This document shows, one piece after another, positions 43,225 to 51,256 of a stretch of 64,000 nt of DNA. Made by a program: the position numbers and the translations under genes. The notes under the pieces are model-generated. The model was not told the origin of the DNA. It saw only the letters and a list, made by a program, of their open reading frames with translations, and ran no database searches. Within the stretch, counting starts at the first letter, position 1. The number at the start of each line of letters is the position of its first letter. This stretch comes from Variovorax sp. IB41. Its GTDB lineage: Bacteria > Pseudomonadota > Gammaproteobacteria > Burkholderiales > Burkholderiaceae_C. The stretch is taken from positions 186,001 to 250,000 of the forward strand of contig NZ_JAEFCB010000005.1 in NCBI RefSeq assembly GCF_016405905.1. The letters are read 5' to 3'.

Positions 43225-44331
43225 TTATTTGCTAGGGGCTAGATTTTTTACAAGATTCATTAACTGCTCCGCACCCTCAAAGGTTGGCGGTATTTTTTCA
43301 TCTGAACCGACAATGCTGGAAAAAATAATGGCATCAAACTTATTCAGAAGTTCGTTGTTGGTTTTTCTCGCTTCTATGGCAAATTTTGTATAGCTTTCTA
43401 CAAACTGACACAGCGTGAGTCGCAACTCAAGTTGAAGTATTTGGGAGCGAGTTGAATCCGAATTGCGCATGACAATTCTAAAGAAATAAAGAAATATCAA
43501 AACTAAAGAAATTGCTGGAATAGTCGTTGCAGCCAGCATCGGCCATTGTGAAATTATATTAATATTATTTGATGTAATGTGATGAAATTCAAATCCAATT
43601 GGGGCAAGGACTAATATCCCAAAAAAAGCTATTAGACCCCTGAGTATCTTTAGCTGGGAGTTTTTCTTCTTCAGTAAGCTTTTAAAACCGTCGGCTAGCC
43701 CTACAAAGTTTAGCTCCTGTTCATGGCGAGATAGATTTTTTTGAAGCACATCGACTTTTTGAGTGCTGTTTGTCAGGATTTTTTCCCAGTCCGTAAATTT
43801 GCTCTCAATTTCTGCAGAGTATTGCCGCAGGTTCCTGAAATTTTTTAGATCTGGGTCATTTAGTACAAATTTGGCAACTAAAAGGCTAATGCGTTCTTCC
43901 AGTTTTTTAATTTGATTTGCGTATTGCGGCAGAAAATTTTCAACCGTCGCCTTCATAAACTCATTAAATGAGCTAAGCTCTGAGGGAAGTTCATCGGCTG
44001 GTGAATAAGTGAGATCAAATTCCAGTGATAGTCGGTATAAATGAATAGCAAGCCGTTCTAGCCAATCTCCGAATTCATTTCCACTTCTAGGTTTCAAGGC
44101 GCCAAGAAACGCTTCTTTGCCGTTTTGGATTGAGTATTGGCATGCGTCATCGAATGCGGCTGCATTGGCTTCACCTGTGAGGATGCGTAAGAAAATTGAA
44201 ACCTGGTTGGCCAGCCCTTGAAAAAAGTCATTGCCCGAGATTTGCTTTTCAATCGCCTCCACTTCTGTCAGTGCCCGGTTGATAGCTAAGCGAGTATCTG
44301 GATTCACGAAGAAATCTTGTTTTGTTGTCAT
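43225..44331 (-). CDS. Coiled-coil protein with two central membrane helices (low-GC island)
   Basis: 368 residues, strongly AT-rich codons. Residues 1-150 are helical (RLAINRALTEVEAIEKQISG, then LSLEFDLTYSPADELPSELS). Residues 140-230 contain long coiled coils (NQIKKLEERISLLVAKFVLN, FTDWEKILTNSTQKVDVLQK). Two membrane helices follow at about 235-255 (LRGLIAFFGILVLAPIGFEF) and 270-290 (MLAATTIPAISLVLIFLYFF). The last 80 residues are again helical. No enzyme motif is seen. The architecture fits membrane effectors or sensors of defence modules, but that is a guess from shape only. Confidence 0.75.
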   Translation of the reverse strand: MTTKQDFFVNPDTRLAINRALTEVEAIEKQISGNDFFQGLANQVSIFLRILTGEANAAAFDDACQYSIQNGKEAFLGALKPRSGNEFGDWLERLAIHLYRLSLEFDLTYSPADELPSELSSFNEFMKATVENFLPQYANQIKKLEERISLLVAKFVLNDPDLKNFRNLRQYSAEIESKFTDWEKILTNSTQKVDVLQKNLSRHEQELNFVGLADGFKSLLKKKNSQLKILRGLIAFFGILVLAPIGFEFHHITSNNINIISQWPMLAATTIPAISLVLIFLYFFRIVMRNSDSTRSQILQLELRLTLCQFVESYTKFAIEARKTNNELLNKFDAIIFSSIVGSDEKIPPTFEGAEQLMNLVKNLAPSK

Positions 44332-44738
44332 GGTTGATCTGTTTGGGTTGGGCCTAATTGACGGGAAAGCAAAAGGGATTTAGGGCTGAGGCGTTGTGTT
44401 GTTTCGCCTTGAATCATCGATCTTTTTTCAACGGTCCTATTGTCTGCTCACGCGGGCGGGGCGTTGACCTCGAATTCTTGAAAGTAACGTGACCTAGATT
44501 GAACGACCGACAGTGCTAATTGGCTAGCGGATGCGCGGGTTGGCTCAAGCCGAATGGCCGCGTGCTCGGGGAACTCAGCGCTTTCGGGTGCTTTCGGCGC
44601 GACATCGCAAAGCGCATTCGCAAGGCGCACAGGACGTGCGTGCGAGGATTTCTAGTTCGAGAGGCGCCGAGCGCATTTAACAGTGCGTCGCATGCGCTGG
44701 CGCTTGCGCATTTCGTTGTCAGCCCGCGTTTACTGAAA
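44332..44738. other. 407-bp stretch without a credible gene, right edge of the low-GC DNA
   Basis: Base composition rises back toward GC-rich near 44.45 kb. The weak ORFs here have rare-looking residues and no ribosome site. I see no repeat or hairpin worth calling. Confidence 0.4.
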
Positions 44739-45026
44739 TCAGTTTGGCCCGGCCCGCTCGCGCTCAGCCCGCTGATGCAACTCCCCCGCCTCATCCACCA
44801 GATCCGCAATCAGCCAGATCACGTTATCCAGATGCTTCGGCCCCACGTCGCCGAACCAGTCGATGCTGTCGCCGTAGCAGCACGCCAGCAGCGATTTCAG
44901 CTGCGTCAGCCTGTTCTCAAGAAGATCCGCCGCGCTGGGCCCGTCCGGGGGAGTGGTCGAGTTGCCGTGGGATGCGGGCGTGGAACGCCCGGCGATAATT
45001 TGCTTAGCCATTTTGATGTGTGCCAT
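44739..45026 (-). CDS. Small accessory protein, 95 residues, with long structured upstream region
   Basis: Starts MAHIKMAKQIIAGRST (a second ATG five codons on is also possible). The core NRLTQLKSLLACCYGDSIDW followed by LDNVIWLIADLVDEAGEL is predicted helical. From memory it resembles small phage- or island-associated proteins of Burkholderia and Xanthomonas with this L..L....GD...F..L......W...DL..EA pattern. The family has no known role. It lies upstream and on the same strand as the low-GC three-gene cluster, so it could be part of the same module or its regulator. Confidence 0.6.
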   Translation of the reverse strand: MAHIKMAKQIIAGRSTPASHGNSTTPPDGPSAADLLENRLTQLKSLLACCYGDSIDWFGDVGPKHLDNVIWLIADLVDEAGELHQRAERERAGPN

Positions 45027-45481
45027 TTAAAAGATTGCACGTCAGGTGGTTAGACGGTCGGGGTGTGTCAGCACCCCGGCCGTCGCCTTTTGTGCCCCGC
45101 GTTTTTTCATCGAATGCATATCGCACCGATGGCCCGCCGCGAGGCGAAGCGGTTCATCCGACAAAGCGTGTTGTGTGTGATGCCTTCCTTGCCCACGGTG
45201 TGGGTCGTTGAGTGACGAGGCATCCACTTTAGAGAGAGCCGGCGCGTGCGGGGAAACTGAATGCGCTAGTAATTCTCGGAACGCGCAGGTTTCGCTTCAT
45301 CGCTGCAAATTGCTAATGTTTGCGAGGCGAGGGCGCACAGATTTCCGCGTCATTGCGCGCTGGCAGAATCACCCGGTTTTTTCGCCGCGCAGGTTCAGCC
45401 CCGAGCAGCGGCATCAGCGGCATTGCGCGCGTTCGCGAGCCGCAGCGAATCGAACACAGACACCCCCCGGGAGGCAGCACC
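45027..45481. other. Upstream region with strong hairpin and conserved-looking leader
   Basis: 455 bp without an accepted gene. A 12-bp stem (ACGGTCGGGGTG / CACCCCGGCCGT, 45054-45083, 6-nt loop, one non-canonical pair) lies 28 bp upstream of the small minus-strand gene. On the minus strand the hairpin is preceded by a purine-rich segment (ATGAAAAAACGCGGGGCACA). The block recalls leaders I have seen before small phage-associated genes in related bacteria. It could be a structured 5' leader or operator. A 61-codon minus ORF (45227-45042) spans it. The plus-strand ribosome site (GGGAGG) of the LRR gene is at its right end. Confidence 0.45.
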
Positions 45482-46480
45482 GTGCGACACCACTTCGGCG
45501 ATTTTCTGGACCGCGAGGGCAGCTACTGGACCATCGTTCCCAACCGGGAGCGCTACGCCCATCGCATCGACGACGTGCCCGAGGCGAGCGCCGACGTCAC
45601 CATCCTCACGATCAGCAAGGACGACCCGAACTGGCAGCGCGTTCTCGCGTTCCCCCACCTCGTCGAGCTCACGCTGCATGAGCCCTCGGCAGAGCAGCTG
45701 GCGGCCATCGGCGCGCTCCCGTCGGTCCAGCGCCTGCGCATCACGCATGCGCGGCCGAAGACGCTCGATTTCATCCGCCCGATGCATGCGCTGCAAGAGC
45801 TCGTGCTGGAGTACGTCTCGGGCTTCAGCGACCTCTCGCCGCTCGGCGCGCTGCCCAACCTTCGCGCGGTGCACATGGAAAACCTGCGCAGGGTGTCGAG
45901 CTTCAGCGGCCTCTCGGGCTCGACCAGCCTCAAGTACCTTGCGATCCACGGCACCACCGATTGGGAACAGCCGATCGAGGACTTCGAGTTTCTTCGCGGG
46001 CTCGCGCAGCTGGAGGTGCTGGCGCTGTGGCAGGTCAAATGCCGCGCGCCGTATCCCGCGCTGCTCCCCGCGGTTCACCTGCGTCAACTCAAGAAGCTGA
46101 ACGTGCACAGGAGCTATCTCGCGACGGACGAATACGCGTTGCTGGAAGAGGCGCTGGCCGGCGTCGAAGGCGTGGGGTGGGGCCCGTGCGGGACGGTGGC
46201 GCGCTCGGAGATTCCGCTCCCGGCCAGCGACCCGCGCGCGCGGCTTTCGGATGACGTCATCCGTTCGGATCATCCGGAGGTGGTGTTGCACTACACCGGC
46301 CGGCGCTTCATCGGCGACCCCGCTTCGCAATGGTTCGAGTTCACGGGGCGAGGGGCCGGACGGGTGAAATGCAGCAGCGCGTCCGCGGAAGCGAAGCGCC
46401 TGGAGAAGTCGCAGCGCTACGAGGCCATGAGGCTGCAGGCGCGGGCGCTTGTGGCGCAAGAGCGGGCGCGCACCGCGTAG
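45482..46480 (+). CDS. Leucine-rich-repeat protein, 332 residues
   Basis: GTG start with an ideal GGGAGG upstream. Residues about 50-220 hold LRR units: FPHLVELTLHEPSAEQLAAI, LPSVQRLRITHARPKTLDFI, MHALQELVLEYVSGFSDLSP, LPNLRAVHMENLRRVSSFSG, STSLKYLAIHGTTDWEQPIE and LAQLEVLALWQVKCRAPYPA. The N terminus (HHFGDFLDREGSYWTIVPNR) and C-terminal domain (HPEVVLHYTGRRFIGDPASQ) are unassigned. No signal peptide, so probably cytosolic; protein-protein binding is the likely role. A basic C-terminal helix ends the protein. Confidence 0.75.
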   Translation: MRHHFGDFLDREGSYWTIVPNRERYAHRIDDVPEASADVTILTISKDDPNWQRVLAFPHLVELTLHEPSAEQLAAIGALPSVQRLRITHARPKTLDFIRPMHALQELVLEYVSGFSDLSPLGALPNLRAVHMENLRRVSSFSGLSGSTSLKYLAIHGTTDWEQPIEDFEFLRGLAQLEVLALWQVKCRAPYPALLPAVHLRQLKKLNVHRSYLATDEYALLEEALAGVEGVGWGPCGTVARSEIPLPASDPRARLSDDVIRSDHPEVVLHYTGRRFIGDPASQWFEFTGRGAGRVKCSSASAEAKRLEKSQRYEAMRLQARALVAQERARTA

Positions 46481-46506
46481 CGTGCGGGGTGGCGCCTTGG
46501 TAGTGA

Positions 46507-46540
46507 GTTGGGGGTTGGGGGTTGGGGGTTGGGGGTTGGG
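46507..46540 (+). repeat. (GTTGGGG)n tandem repeat, about 4.9 copies
   Basis: Four full 7-bp units and a partial fifth lie 26 bp after the LRR stop codon. Runs of five G separated by TT give high potential for a G-quadruplex on the plus strand and so in the transcript's 3' end. Confidence 0.9.
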
Positions 46541-46690
46541 CGCGTCGCGCAGCAGCCGGTAACCGCGGTGTGCCTGTAATGACGTGAAATGGATCGGCGC
46601 ACGAAGAAGCGCCACAGTGCGGCTCATCCATTCATCGACCGATCCACTCGTTCGTTCACTCGTTCACTCACTCAAGCAAGGAGCACTGCC

Positions 46691-47704
46691 ATGTCTTTCA
46701 AGATTCTCTGCTGCGACGGCGGCGGCATTCGCGGCGTCATCACCGCGCTGCTGATCCAGGACCTGGACCGCAGCTTCGGCATCGTCAAGGGCGCGAACGG
46801 TTTCGCCGGCACCTCCACCGGCGGCCTGATCTCGCTGGGGCTGGTGAGCGGCGTGGGCATCGACGCCATCGTCGATCTCTACGAGAACCAGGGCGCCACC
46901 ATCTTCGAGCCCAACGGCTGGTTGCTGGAGGCCGAGGCCAAGCAGCAAGACCGCCGCCCGGCGCAGTCGACCGAAGAGCTGCTGCGCAGCGGCCCGGGCA
47001 TCTTCAAGAGCCAGTACGTCAACACCGGCTTGCAGAAGGTGGCGCAGCAGCTGGTGGGCACCGGCGCGCTGTCGTCGGCGAGCCGCTTCGTGGCCGTCAA
47101 CTCCGCGCGGCTGTGGGACGCGAGCGACAACAGCTGGGCGCCATGCACGCTCTCCAACGGCGGGAGCAACACCTACCGCGACGTGAGCATGGTGGACGCG
47201 GCGCTCGCCACCTCCGCCGCGCCGACGTACTTTCCGCCGTACCAGGTAGGCGGCTTCGGCTACTTCGCCGATGGAGGCACCTTCGCCAACAACCCCTCGA
47301 TGACGGCCGTGGTGGAAGCGATCTACCAGGGCTATGCCACCGGCACGTCGGACATCGTGATGCTGTCGCTGGGCACCGGCGCCAACCCGGTGGGCGTGCC
47401 GCCGGCCTCGGTGCCCGATCCGCTGGCCTGGGGCGTCACGCACTGGCTGTGGCCGTTCAGCAATGGCCCGGTGCCGGCGACGGCGCTGCTCAACCTCACG
47501 ATGGATGCGACCGCGCAGCTGGCGGCGATCCAGGCGCAGCAACTGCTGGGCAACAACTACATGCGCGGCAACGTGCCGCTGACCCAACCCTTCGCGCTGG
47601 ACGATTACAAGAACGTGGGCGAGCTGGTAAGCGCGACGCAGAACTATATAAAGACGGCCGAGTGGGCGGCGGTGCGCAACTGGGTGGAGCAGAACTGGGC
47701 CTGA
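46691..47704 (+). CDS. Patatin-like phospholipase
   Basis: 337 residues. Oxyanion hole LCCDGGGIRGV near residue 8, nucleophile GTSTGG near residue 42 and the catalytic Asp in FADGGTFANNP give a full Ser-Asp dyad of the patatin/PNPLA family. These hydrolyse acyl esters of membrane lipids. AAGGAG lies upstream of the ATG. No signal peptide; cytosolic or injected. Its last 130 bp are duplicated as a degraded copy at 49627-49767. CBASS and other abortive systems use patatin effectors, but no cyclase is adjacent, so a defence role is not supported. Confidence 0.9.
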   Translation: MSFKILCCDGGGIRGVITALLIQDLDRSFGIVKGANGFAGTSTGGLISLGLVSGVGIDAIVDLYENQGATIFEPNGWLLEAEAKQQDRRPAQSTEELLRSGPGIFKSQYVNTGLQKVAQQLVGTGALSSASRFVAVNSARLWDASDNSWAPCTLSNGGSNTYRDVSMVDAALATSAAPTYFPPYQVGGFGYFADGGTFANNPSMTAVVEAIYQGYATGTSDIVMLSLGTGANPVGVPPASVPDPLAWGVTHWLWPFSNGPVPATALLNLTMDATAQLAAIQAQQLLGNNYMRGNVPLTQPFALDDYKNVGELVSATQNYIKTAEWAAVRNWVEQNWA

Positions 47705-47785
47705 TTGGGCAAGGGTGCGGGGAGGGCGCGGGGAGGGTGCGAGAAGGCGCGCGCATCGCTGATGGCGGCCTTGCGACAGCGAGGA

Positions 47786-47843
47786 ATGAGGAGGTCCCGA
47801 AAGCCCTTGGCCTTCGCGCTACGTTAGGTCGAGACCTCCTCAT
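47786..47843. terminator. 11-bp inverted repeat between convergent genes
   Basis: ATGAGGAGGTC and GACCTCCTCAT flank a 36-nt loop between the convergent patatin and isochorismatase genes. The long loop and absent T-run make a classical terminator doubtful; it may mark a recombination edge. Confidence 0.4.
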
Positions 47844-47854
47844 CCCCGCTCAGG

Positions 47855-48508
47855 TCATGCCGCGTTGGCGGGCACCGGCGTGTTGAGCAACTGCTGTTCC
47901 CACAAAAACGCGATGCCGCTGCCCGCCGCATGGTGCTTGAGGATGTCGACGAACTCGGCGGTGTGCTCGGTCCGCGCGTGGTCGCGCTGCCATTCGGACA
48001 CCAGTGCGAGCCACGTCATCATGTTCGCGCCGGCCGCGATCATGCGCTGGATGGCCACCTGATGCGCCTCCGTCGAGACCGCGCCGCACGCGTCGGTGAT
48101 CACCGTCACATCCCAGCCTTCGCCCAGGGCCTGGATCACGGGCATTGCGACGCAGATCTCGGTGTACAGGCCTGCGATGACCAGTTGCTTCCGCCCCGTC
48201 GCCTTGACCGCGTCCACGACCTTCTTGTCCTGCCAGGTGTTGATGAGCGTGCGGTCGATCACTTCCTGGCCCGGGAACACATCGGTGATCTGCGGGAAGA
48301 GCAGGCCGCCGCGCTCGGCGACCACGGTGGTCAGGATGGTCGGCACGCGGTAGGCCTTGGCGGCCTTTGCCAGCGCCGTGGTGTTGTTCACCACGGCCTG
48401 CGGGTCGTGGCTGTTGAGGTTCGCGAGCTGGAATGGCTGGTGGTCGATCAGAACGAGTACGGAGTCTTCGGGACGAAGAAGCGAGGCGAGGCCATTTCGA
48501 AAAGTCAT
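47855..48508 (-). CDS. Isochorismatase-family hydrolase (YcaC-like)
   Basis: 217 residues. Catalytic Asp in VLVLIDHQPFQ (D22) and nucleophile Cys in IAGLYTEICVAMP (C119) are in place, with NTWQDKKVVDAVKATGRKQL before the latter as in YcaC. The family hydrolyses small amides or related bonds in the cytosol; the substrate is unknown. It is divergent from a LysR gene across 154 bp, so likely regulated by it. The gene pair lies between two copies of the patatin 3' end. Confidence 0.88.
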   Translation of the reverse strand: MTFRNGLASLLRPEDSVLVLIDHQPFQLANLNSHDPQAVVNNTTALAKAAKAYRVPTILTTVVAERGGLLFPQITDVFPGQEVIDRTLINTWQDKKVVDAVKATGRKQLVIAGLYTEICVAMPVIQALGEGWDVTVITDACGAVSTEAHQVAIQRMIAAGANMMTWLALVSEWQRDHARTEHTAEFVDILKHHAAGSGIAFLWEQQLLNTPVPANAA

Positions 48509-48662
48509 TGATACATCCTTGATTGCCCTCGTGGAGGGGATTGGGTTTCGTCAGGGAACATGCGCCTAAAGCGCCGTTGCCTGAATGCATTGTGTTGTTC
48601 CTTAAATCGATGCGGTAGTACCATTTCGGGGCGAGCTGTGTCGCGAAACAAGGAACGCCAAG

Positions 48663-49592
48663 TTGGACATCGAAGAACTGGAAACCTTCGTGGAAGTTGC
48701 GGATGCCGGCGGGGTTTCGGCCGCTGCGCTGCGGCTCGGCGTGGCCAAGTCGATCGTCAGCCGCCGCCTGTTGCGGCTTGAAAAGGAACTGGGTGTCCAG
48801 CTGCTTTCGCGATCCACCCGGGGGGCCGCGCTCACGGAAGCCGGGGCCACGTTCCGGGACCATGCGGCCAGGGTCTGCGCCGAGATCGACGCGGCCCGCG
48901 ATGCGATCCTGCCCGCGGGCGAATTGCGCGGGCGTTTGCGTGTGGCGGTGCCGCTTTCTTTCGGGCTGACGCACTTTGCGCCGATCCTCGCGGAAATGGC
49001 GCGGCGCCACCCGCTGCTTCACGTCCAGGCCTGCTACAGCGACCGCTTCGTCGATCTCATCGCGGAGGGCTACGACTGTGCGATCCGGGTGGGCCATCTG
49101 CAGGACTCCGGCCTCGTCGCGAGGCGCATCGGTCATCTGCGTGGGCTGCTGGTCGCGAGCCCTGGCTACGTCAAGGCGCACGGGTCGCCCGAGACCCTGG
49201 AGGAGTTCGCCGCGCACCAGGCCCTCATGCAGGGCACCGAGGCCTGGCAACTCACGGACGGCGACAAGGTCATCACGGTGCGGCCGCAGGGGCGCTTCAA
49301 GAGCGACAACGGCACGGCGCTGGTCGCGGCCGCGACGGCGGGCCTGGGCATCGCCTACCTGCCCGAGTCGCTCATCCATGAGCAGCTGGCCTCGGGGGCG
49401 CTGGTGCCGGTCATGACGCGCCATCCGCCGCCACCGGCGGGGGCCTATGTCATCCGCCCGCCGGGCCAGCATCCCGCGCGGAAGATACGTGTCCTCACGG
49501 AGATCCTGATCGAGTATTGCGACCAGTCTGCGCACCTTGCGGGGGCTGCATCGGTCGAAGCCGATCTCTCGACGACACCTTTCGCGCAGTGA
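48663..49592 (+). CDS. LysR-family regulator (TTG start)
   Basis: 309 residues. Winged HTH LETFVEVADAGGVSAAALRL with GVAKSIVSRRLLRLEKELGV, then the effector domain (LRGRLRVAVPLSFGLTHFAP). It belongs to the DsdC/CrgA-like class whose DNA-binding part is followed by the LRVAVP strand. The start is TTG at 48663 with AAGGAA upstream; no ATG or GTG in a better position is seen. It probably controls the divergent isochorismatase gene. Confidence 0.9.
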   Translation: MDIEELETFVEVADAGGVSAAALRLGVAKSIVSRRLLRLEKELGVQLLSRSTRGAALTEAGATFRDHAARVCAEIDAARDAILPAGELRGRLRVAVPLSFGLTHFAPILAEMARRHPLLHVQACYSDRFVDLIAEGYDCAIRVGHLQDSGLVARRIGHLRGLLVASPGYVKAHGSPETLEEFAAHQALMQGTEAWQLTDGDKVITVRPQGRFKSDNGTALVAAATAGLGIAYLPESLIHEQLASGALVPVMTRHPPPPAGAYVIRPPGQHPARKIRVLTEILIEYCDQSAHLAGAASVEADLSTTPFAQ

Positions 49593-49626
49593 TGACGCCA
49601 CCGCCAGTTGGGCTGCGATTGCACGC

Positions 49627-49767
49627 GCGGCGACGTACCGCTAGACCAGTCGTTCGGTTTGGACGATTTACAAGAATGTGGGCGAACTGGTAAGCGCGAC
49701 GCCGAACTACATAAAGACGCCCGCGTGAGCGGCGGTGCGCAACTGGGTGGCGCAGAACTGGGCGTGA
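49627..49767 (+). pseudogene. Degraded copy of the patatin gene 3' end
   Basis: Aligns by eye along the whole of 47565-47704. Conserved blocks include GGTAAGCGCGACGC, GCGGCGGTGCGCAACTGGGT and GCAGAACTGGGC. One inserted T (GATTTACAAG against GATTACAAG) shifts the frame and GTGAGCGG against GTGGGCGG adds a stop. It is therefore a non-functional duplicate. Confidence 0.85.
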
Positions 49768-49862
49768 GCCGCGCGGTCGCCGCATAGGGGCGGATCGGAT
49801 TGCCGCTTGCGCTGCGCTGCGTTAGCCTCCCGGCTCCAAACCACACTGCCAGGAGCCTCCCG

Positions 49863-50552
49863 ATGCCCAGTCGCTTCATTCTTTCCGCGGGCGCCGCCGC
49901 CGCCGTTGCCGCCGCCGCACTGATCGTCGGTTGCGGTGCCATGGGTTCATCATCGGGCGGCAAGCCCATGAGCTTCTTCATCACGAGCGCCAACCCCGGC
50001 AAGGGCGGGGACCTCGGCGGCCTCGCCGGCGCCGACCGCTTCTGCCAGTCGCTGGCCACGAGCGCGGGGGCGGGCAGCAAGAATTGGCGCGCCTACCTGA
50101 GCACCACCGCCGCGAACGGGCAGCCGGCCGTCAATGCGCGCGACCGGATCGGCACCGGTCCGTGGACCAACGCCAAGGGCGTGGTCGTGGCCACCGGCGT
50201 GGCCGACCTGCACAGCGCCAACGCCAAGGTCGGCAAGGACACCTCGCTCACCGAGAAGGGCGAGGTCGTCTCCGGTTTCGGCGACACGGTCAACCGCCAC
50301 GACATCCTCACCGGCTCCCGCCCCGACGGCACCCTGGCCGTGCCCGAGGCCGGCAAGGACACCACGTGCGGCAACTGGACCAAGAGCGACGGCGGCTCCG
50401 CCATCGTGGGCCACCACGACCACAAGGGGACCAATCCCGATCCGGTCGCCAATGCGTCGTGGAACTCCTCGCATGGGACGCGCGGGTGCAGCGTCGATCA
50501 ACTGAAGATGAGTGGCAGTGCGGGGCTGATGTACTGCTTCGCGGCGAATTGA
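49863..50552 (+). CDS. Lipoprotein with DUF1554/lectin-like domain
   Basis: 229 residues. Signal peptide with lipobox LIVGC near residue 25. The mature domain has SFFITSANPGKGGDLGGLAG, ADRFCQSLATSAGAGSKNWR and AYLSTTAANGQPAVNARDRI. This is the pattern of DUF1554 (collagen XVIII/C-type lectin-like) proteins, known in Leptospira and many proteobacteria. Ends GLMYCFAAN. CAGGAG precedes the ATG. Likely an outer-membrane lipoprotein; ligand unknown. Confidence 0.75.
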   Translation: MPSRFILSAGAAAAVAAAALIVGCGAMGSSSGGKPMSFFITSANPGKGGDLGGLAGADRFCQSLATSAGAGSKNWRAYLSTTAANGQPAVNARDRIGTGPWTNAKGVVVATGVADLHSANAKVGKDTSLTEKGEVVSGFGDTVNRHDILTGSRPDGTLAVPEAGKDTTCGNWTKSDGGSAIVGHHDHKGTNPDPVANASWNSSHGTRGCSVDQLKMSGSAGLMYCFAAN

Positions 50553-50674
50553 ATTCGGCGGGCGGTTGTGCGCGCGTCGGACAGGGTCCGGCCGGACACA
50601 GTGTTGGGGGCAGGCAGCGTTGAGCTTGGCCCGTGTCCCGCTCACCACTGCGAACGCTTCGACCAAGGAAATCC

Positions 50675-51106
50675 ATGGCAAAGATGATCTTCGTCAGCCT
50701 TCCCGTTGCTGACCTCCAGACCTCGATCGCCTTCTACGAGGCGCTGGGCTTCCGGCGCAACCCGAAGTTCAGCGACGACGCTTCGGCGTGCATGGTGTGG
50801 AGCGAGGCCATCCACGCGATGCTGCTGACGCACGACAAGTGGCGCACCTTCACCGAGCGACCGCTGCCGGCGCCCGGAACCGCGGGGGTGATGCTGTCGC
50901 TGTCGCTGGAGAGCCGCGACGCCGTGGACGCGATGAACCTTGCCGCAACAGCCCATGGCGGCAAGGCGGATGTCAACCCGGTGCAGGACCTGGGGTTCAT
51001 GTATGGCCGGGACCTCGCCGACCCCGACGACCACCTGTGGGGGGCGTTCTGGATGGACCCGGAGGCGGCTGGGGCTGGGGCTGGGGCTTCCGATCCCAAG
51101 CGCTGA
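50675..51106 (+). CDS. VOC family protein
   Basis: 143 residues from an ATG with AAGGAAATCC upstream. MAKMIFVSLPVADLQTSIAF, YEALGFRRNPKF and FMYGRDLADPDDHLWGAFWM are typical of lactoylglutathione-lyase-like VOC proteins. The C terminus has a GAGAGA run encoded by a GGGGCT hexamer repeat. Function unknown. Confidence 0.85.
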   Translation: MAKMIFVSLPVADLQTSIAFYEALGFRRNPKFSDDASACMVWSEAIHAMLLTHDKWRTFTERPLPAPGTAGVMLSLSLESRDAVDAMNLAATAHGGKADVNPVQDLGFMYGRDLADPDDHLWGAFWMDPEAAGAGAGASDPKR

Positions 51107-51256
51107 ATGCGGGTGTCGGCCGCCGCCCGCGATGCGCTTGTGCTTGTGCTTGTATTCGGCCTGAAGCGAGAAGGCTTGCAAGGCCGCAGGCCCCCGTCCG
51201 ACGCCTCCGGCGCGCAGTGGCCGGTACCTTGCCAGCGAACTTCCGGAACCGCCACC

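Noticed and set aside
44500-44740. tRNA-like TTCGA sequence near 44660
   Set aside because: No matching T-stem, anticodon arm or acceptor stem could be drawn around it.
45042-45227. 61-codon minus-strand ORF as a gene
   Set aside because: No good ribosome site, and it spans the strong hairpin. It is kept only as part of a possible leader.
46691-47704. CBASS effector (patatin) with neighbouring defence genes
   Set aside because: No CD-NTase, HORMA or other partner is adjacent; the neighbours are an LRR protein and metabolic genes.
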